A stretch of DNA of 64,000 nt, taken from assembly GCA_946965045.2 (NCBI GenBank), contig OX337229.1, positions 5,456,001-5,520,000 of the forward strand, written 5' to 3'. The stretch's first letter is position 1, and the number at the start of each line of letters is the position of its first letter. The DNA is from Epithemia pelagica (lineage: Eukaryota > Bacillariophyta > Bacillariophyceae > Surirellales > Surirellaceae). The notes below the pieces were generated by a model that had not been told where the DNA came from, ran no database searches, and worked only from the letters and a program-made list of their open reading frames with translations. The position numbers were made by a program, and so were the translations under genes. This document shows positions 62,135 to 64,000 of this stretch, piece after piece.

Positions 62135-64000
62135 ATGTTGCGACAGCAGGCTCTTGCTACCATGATGACTGATGGAACGTCGCTGGAGTTGAAAGAAAAA
62201 TCCAAGGTGCTCAGGAAGAAGAAGCTTGTCTTGCAGTCGCCATTAAGACGACATCTAATTGGTAGAGCTTCCTTGTCGTGGATCATGGCAGTGTTTCTGT
62301 ACACGCTTGCAAGTGATTCCAGAATGTGCTGTTCTGCCACGCCTGATAATGAAGGGAACGAGAACACGAGCAAGAAGGAGGTTGGCGACCTTCACAATCA
62401 CCCCCACCTACATGATTTGAAATGCTATCGACAGCTGTCATCCGACATCAATCGCGCTGACAGTTTAAAATGCGAGTTCGTAGTGTCAAACTATGGCGAA
62501 CGAGCGACAGAAATGTTGTCAAAAAATGGTGAACAAGCGCTAGAAGAATATTGTGACGAGAACAATCTGCTATGCATGCAAGCCAGACTACTGACAATCG
62601 GAGATGCCTCTTCAACCGAGACGGCACAACATGATCCCTCCAGCGTGAAAAGTGAAAAATCAAACAGTGCTGAAACGCTAGCCAAATCGGCAACTCAAGG
62701 ACAAACAACGGCATCGACATTACAGCACCCGTCATCGTCGTTGTTGCGACAATTGTATGAACCACCTTACAGTCAATACGGAGAGGAAGTGGAAGCTTCT
62801 CTCAAAGAGTGGTTGATCTCAGAGGCGATGTTTCAAAATGTACCTGGTGGGGCCAGTGCCATGGATGTGAACGATGACATGTATGTGGTCGCGGAATGGA
62901 TGCATAGAATAGGAATGGCACATCGCAATGAAGCTACAAAAATCAGTAGCCGACAGGGGCAACAACAAGAAAACGAACAAGCCCTGAATAACAACAGCAA
63001 TGAGAATTCTTTTCATAAGCAAGTGCAATGGTCTATTCGATCCTTTCGTAAGGCTCTTCAGCACTACGAGGGACTGGCAGTAGACACCGACACTGGAGAC
63101 CCATTGTTTAGGGTATTGAAGCAATTGCATATGGCCATCTGTTGTTATAATCTTGCTGAGTCTCTCACGTTATCGAATGATCCAAAACAAGCAGAGTTGG
63201 ATAAGGATTATTATGTTCAAGCGGATCAACTTTTCTCTAATTGCAAGACTCATCTCATGGAACTTCCGCCGTCGTCGGCGTCCAGCCAAACAAGCTTTCC
63301 ATTATTCTTTTTCGAGGGAGTGGAAACGGGAAATCAGCGATCACTTGATTCTCTGTGGAAGGATGCACTAACTGCGTGGGGCCAAGTGTCTGTTCGCTTG
63401 GGAGTGGCAGAAATGTCATCCTCGGATTCCGCATTCGATTTGCTTGATCTTCCGCTCAGTGGGGATTTCTCGGAGGATGATATAGCAGACTTGCAAACCA
63501 TGACCATGAACCTTTTGCAGACGGGAGGTGACATGGCTGATCTTGATCTTTCGAAGGGAGGCGAGGAATTACAACAAGCGCTGAGTGATCTGGTCAAGAA
63601 CAAGCTGCCGAAATTTCTCGCGTCAAGTGAGCGCGCGGAGTCGTATTTTGAACATGCAGCGAGTCTTTTTCGTCGCATTCTCACCAAGCACCCAGGAGAG
63701 GACGACTATGTGATTCAAATTCAATTGGGAAACGCGTTGCAAAATCTGGGGACAACATCAATTTCCAAAGGTGATTCGGAAACAGGCATTAGGCGCTTGG
63801 AAGAAACGTTAGAAATCCAACAAACGGCATTAACAAATATTCCATCGAACCCGAATGAAAGGGATGGATTCGATGATAACGATCTGAAACAGGCTATTGG
63901 CGAAACTTTGTATAGCCTGGCACAATCTTACTTGGATAAGGGAGATTACGATAGCTCGCATACGATGTACAATCGTGCGATGGAGTGGTTTGGGAAACAT
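62135..64000 (+). CDS. TPR protein, 5' part (continues beyond the window)
   Basis: From the ATG at 62135 (MLRQQALATMMTDGTSLELK) the frame stays open for 622 codons to the last base of the window, so the gene is cut by the edge. A hydrophobic span (about 43-58, ASLSWIMAVFLYTLAS) near the start suggests a signal anchor. Later parts show tetratricopeptide-style helix pairs (WSIRSFRKALQHYEGLAV, SYFEHAASLFRRILTKHPGE, AIGETLYSLAQSYLDKGDYD, HTMYNRAMEWFGKH). It is probably a membrane-anchored TPR scaffold; partner unknown. Confidence 0.8.
   Translation, partial: MLRQQALATMMTDGTSLELKEKSKVLRKKKLVLQSPLRRHLIGRASLSWIMAVFLYTLASDSRMCCSATPDNEGNENTSKKEVGDLHNHPHLHDLKCYRQLSSDINRADSLKCEFVVSNYGERATEMLSKNGEQALEEYCDENNLLCMQARLLTIGDASSTETAQHDPSSVKSEKSNSAETLAKSATQGQTTASTLQHPSSSLLRQLYEPPYSQYGEEVEASLKEWLISEAMFQNVPGGASAMDVNDDMYVVAEWMHRIGMAHRNEATKISSRQGQQQENEQALNNNSNENSFHKQVQWSIRSFRKALQHYEGLAVDTDTGDPLFRVLKQLHMAICCYNLAESLTLSNDPKQAELDKDYYVQADQLFSNCKTHLMELPPSSASSQTSFPLFFFEGVETGNQRSLDSLWKDALTAWGQVSVRLGVAEMSSSDSAFDLLDLPLSGDFSEDDIADLQTMTMNLLQTGGDMADLDLSKGGEELQQALSDLVKNKLPKFLASSERAESYFEHAASLFRRILTKHPGEDDYVIQIQLGNALQNLGTTSISKGDSETGIRRLEETLEIQQTALTNIPSNPNERDGFDDNDLKQAIGETLYSLAQSYLDKGDYDSSHTMYNRAMEWFGKH

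Noticed and set aside
1-64000. Bacterial or viral origin of the window
   Set aside because: Spliceosomal introns, a proteasome beta subunit, Vps33 and eukaryotic transposons show a nuclear eukaryotic genome; there are no operons or viral gene sets.

Overview
This is a nuclear eukaryotic window, most likely from a diatom (stramenopile). The genes are long, mostly intron-poor and closely packed on both strands. Several protein types fit diatoms: a UDP-sugar pyrophosphorylase, a DUF6824-like protein, LRR proteins of a style common in pennate diatoms, and an N-terminus resembling the plastid-targeting signal of algae with secondary plastids. The copia-type retrotransposon pieces resemble diatom CoDi elements. 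I cannot name the species from sequence alone.

Layout. Positions 1-9.0 kb are ordinary gene space: UDP-sugar pyrophosphorylase (+), Vps33 (+), a DUF6824-like protein (-) and an ankyrin/J-domain protein (-). Positions 9.05-13.45 kb hold a PIF/Harbinger-like element with TTA target duplications and a small copia-derived element with identical 174-bp LTRs. Positions 13.7-18.4 kb return to genes: alpha/beta hydrolase, a 2OG-Fe(II) oxygenase and an LRR protein.

Positions 19.4-44 kb are a transposon island. In order it holds: an 8.35-kb terminal-inverted-repeat element that contains a palindrome and a nested 5.4-kb copia-type LTR element with a perfect 5-bp target duplication; a 7.9-kb decayed DIRS-like tyrosine-recombinase retrotransposon; a 4.2-kb unit in which a seven-exon Crypton-like tyrosine-recombinase gene is tightly bounded by 37-bp inverted repeats; a pogo-like transposon with intact transposase and a second tail-to-tail gene; and a direct-repeat cluster flanking a deletion derivative of the DIRS-like element.

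Positions 44.4-64 kb are dense gene space again: a secreted Cys-rich protein, a multi-pass membrane protein, the proteasome beta-3 subunit, a very large LRR protein with a PH-like tail, a second member of the LRR family seen at 17 kb, a four-TM protein, a membrane-anchored DnaJ, a spliced AAA/STAND-type ATPase, and a TPR protein that runs off the right edge.

The host genes do not form one pathway. The strongest candidate for an undescribed system is the 36.4-40.6 kb unit, because known Cryptons are described as lacking terminal inverted repeats. Second are the pogo-like transposon with its HIRAN-like partner ORF and the DIRS-like element with a Cys-rich module between RNase H and recombinase.
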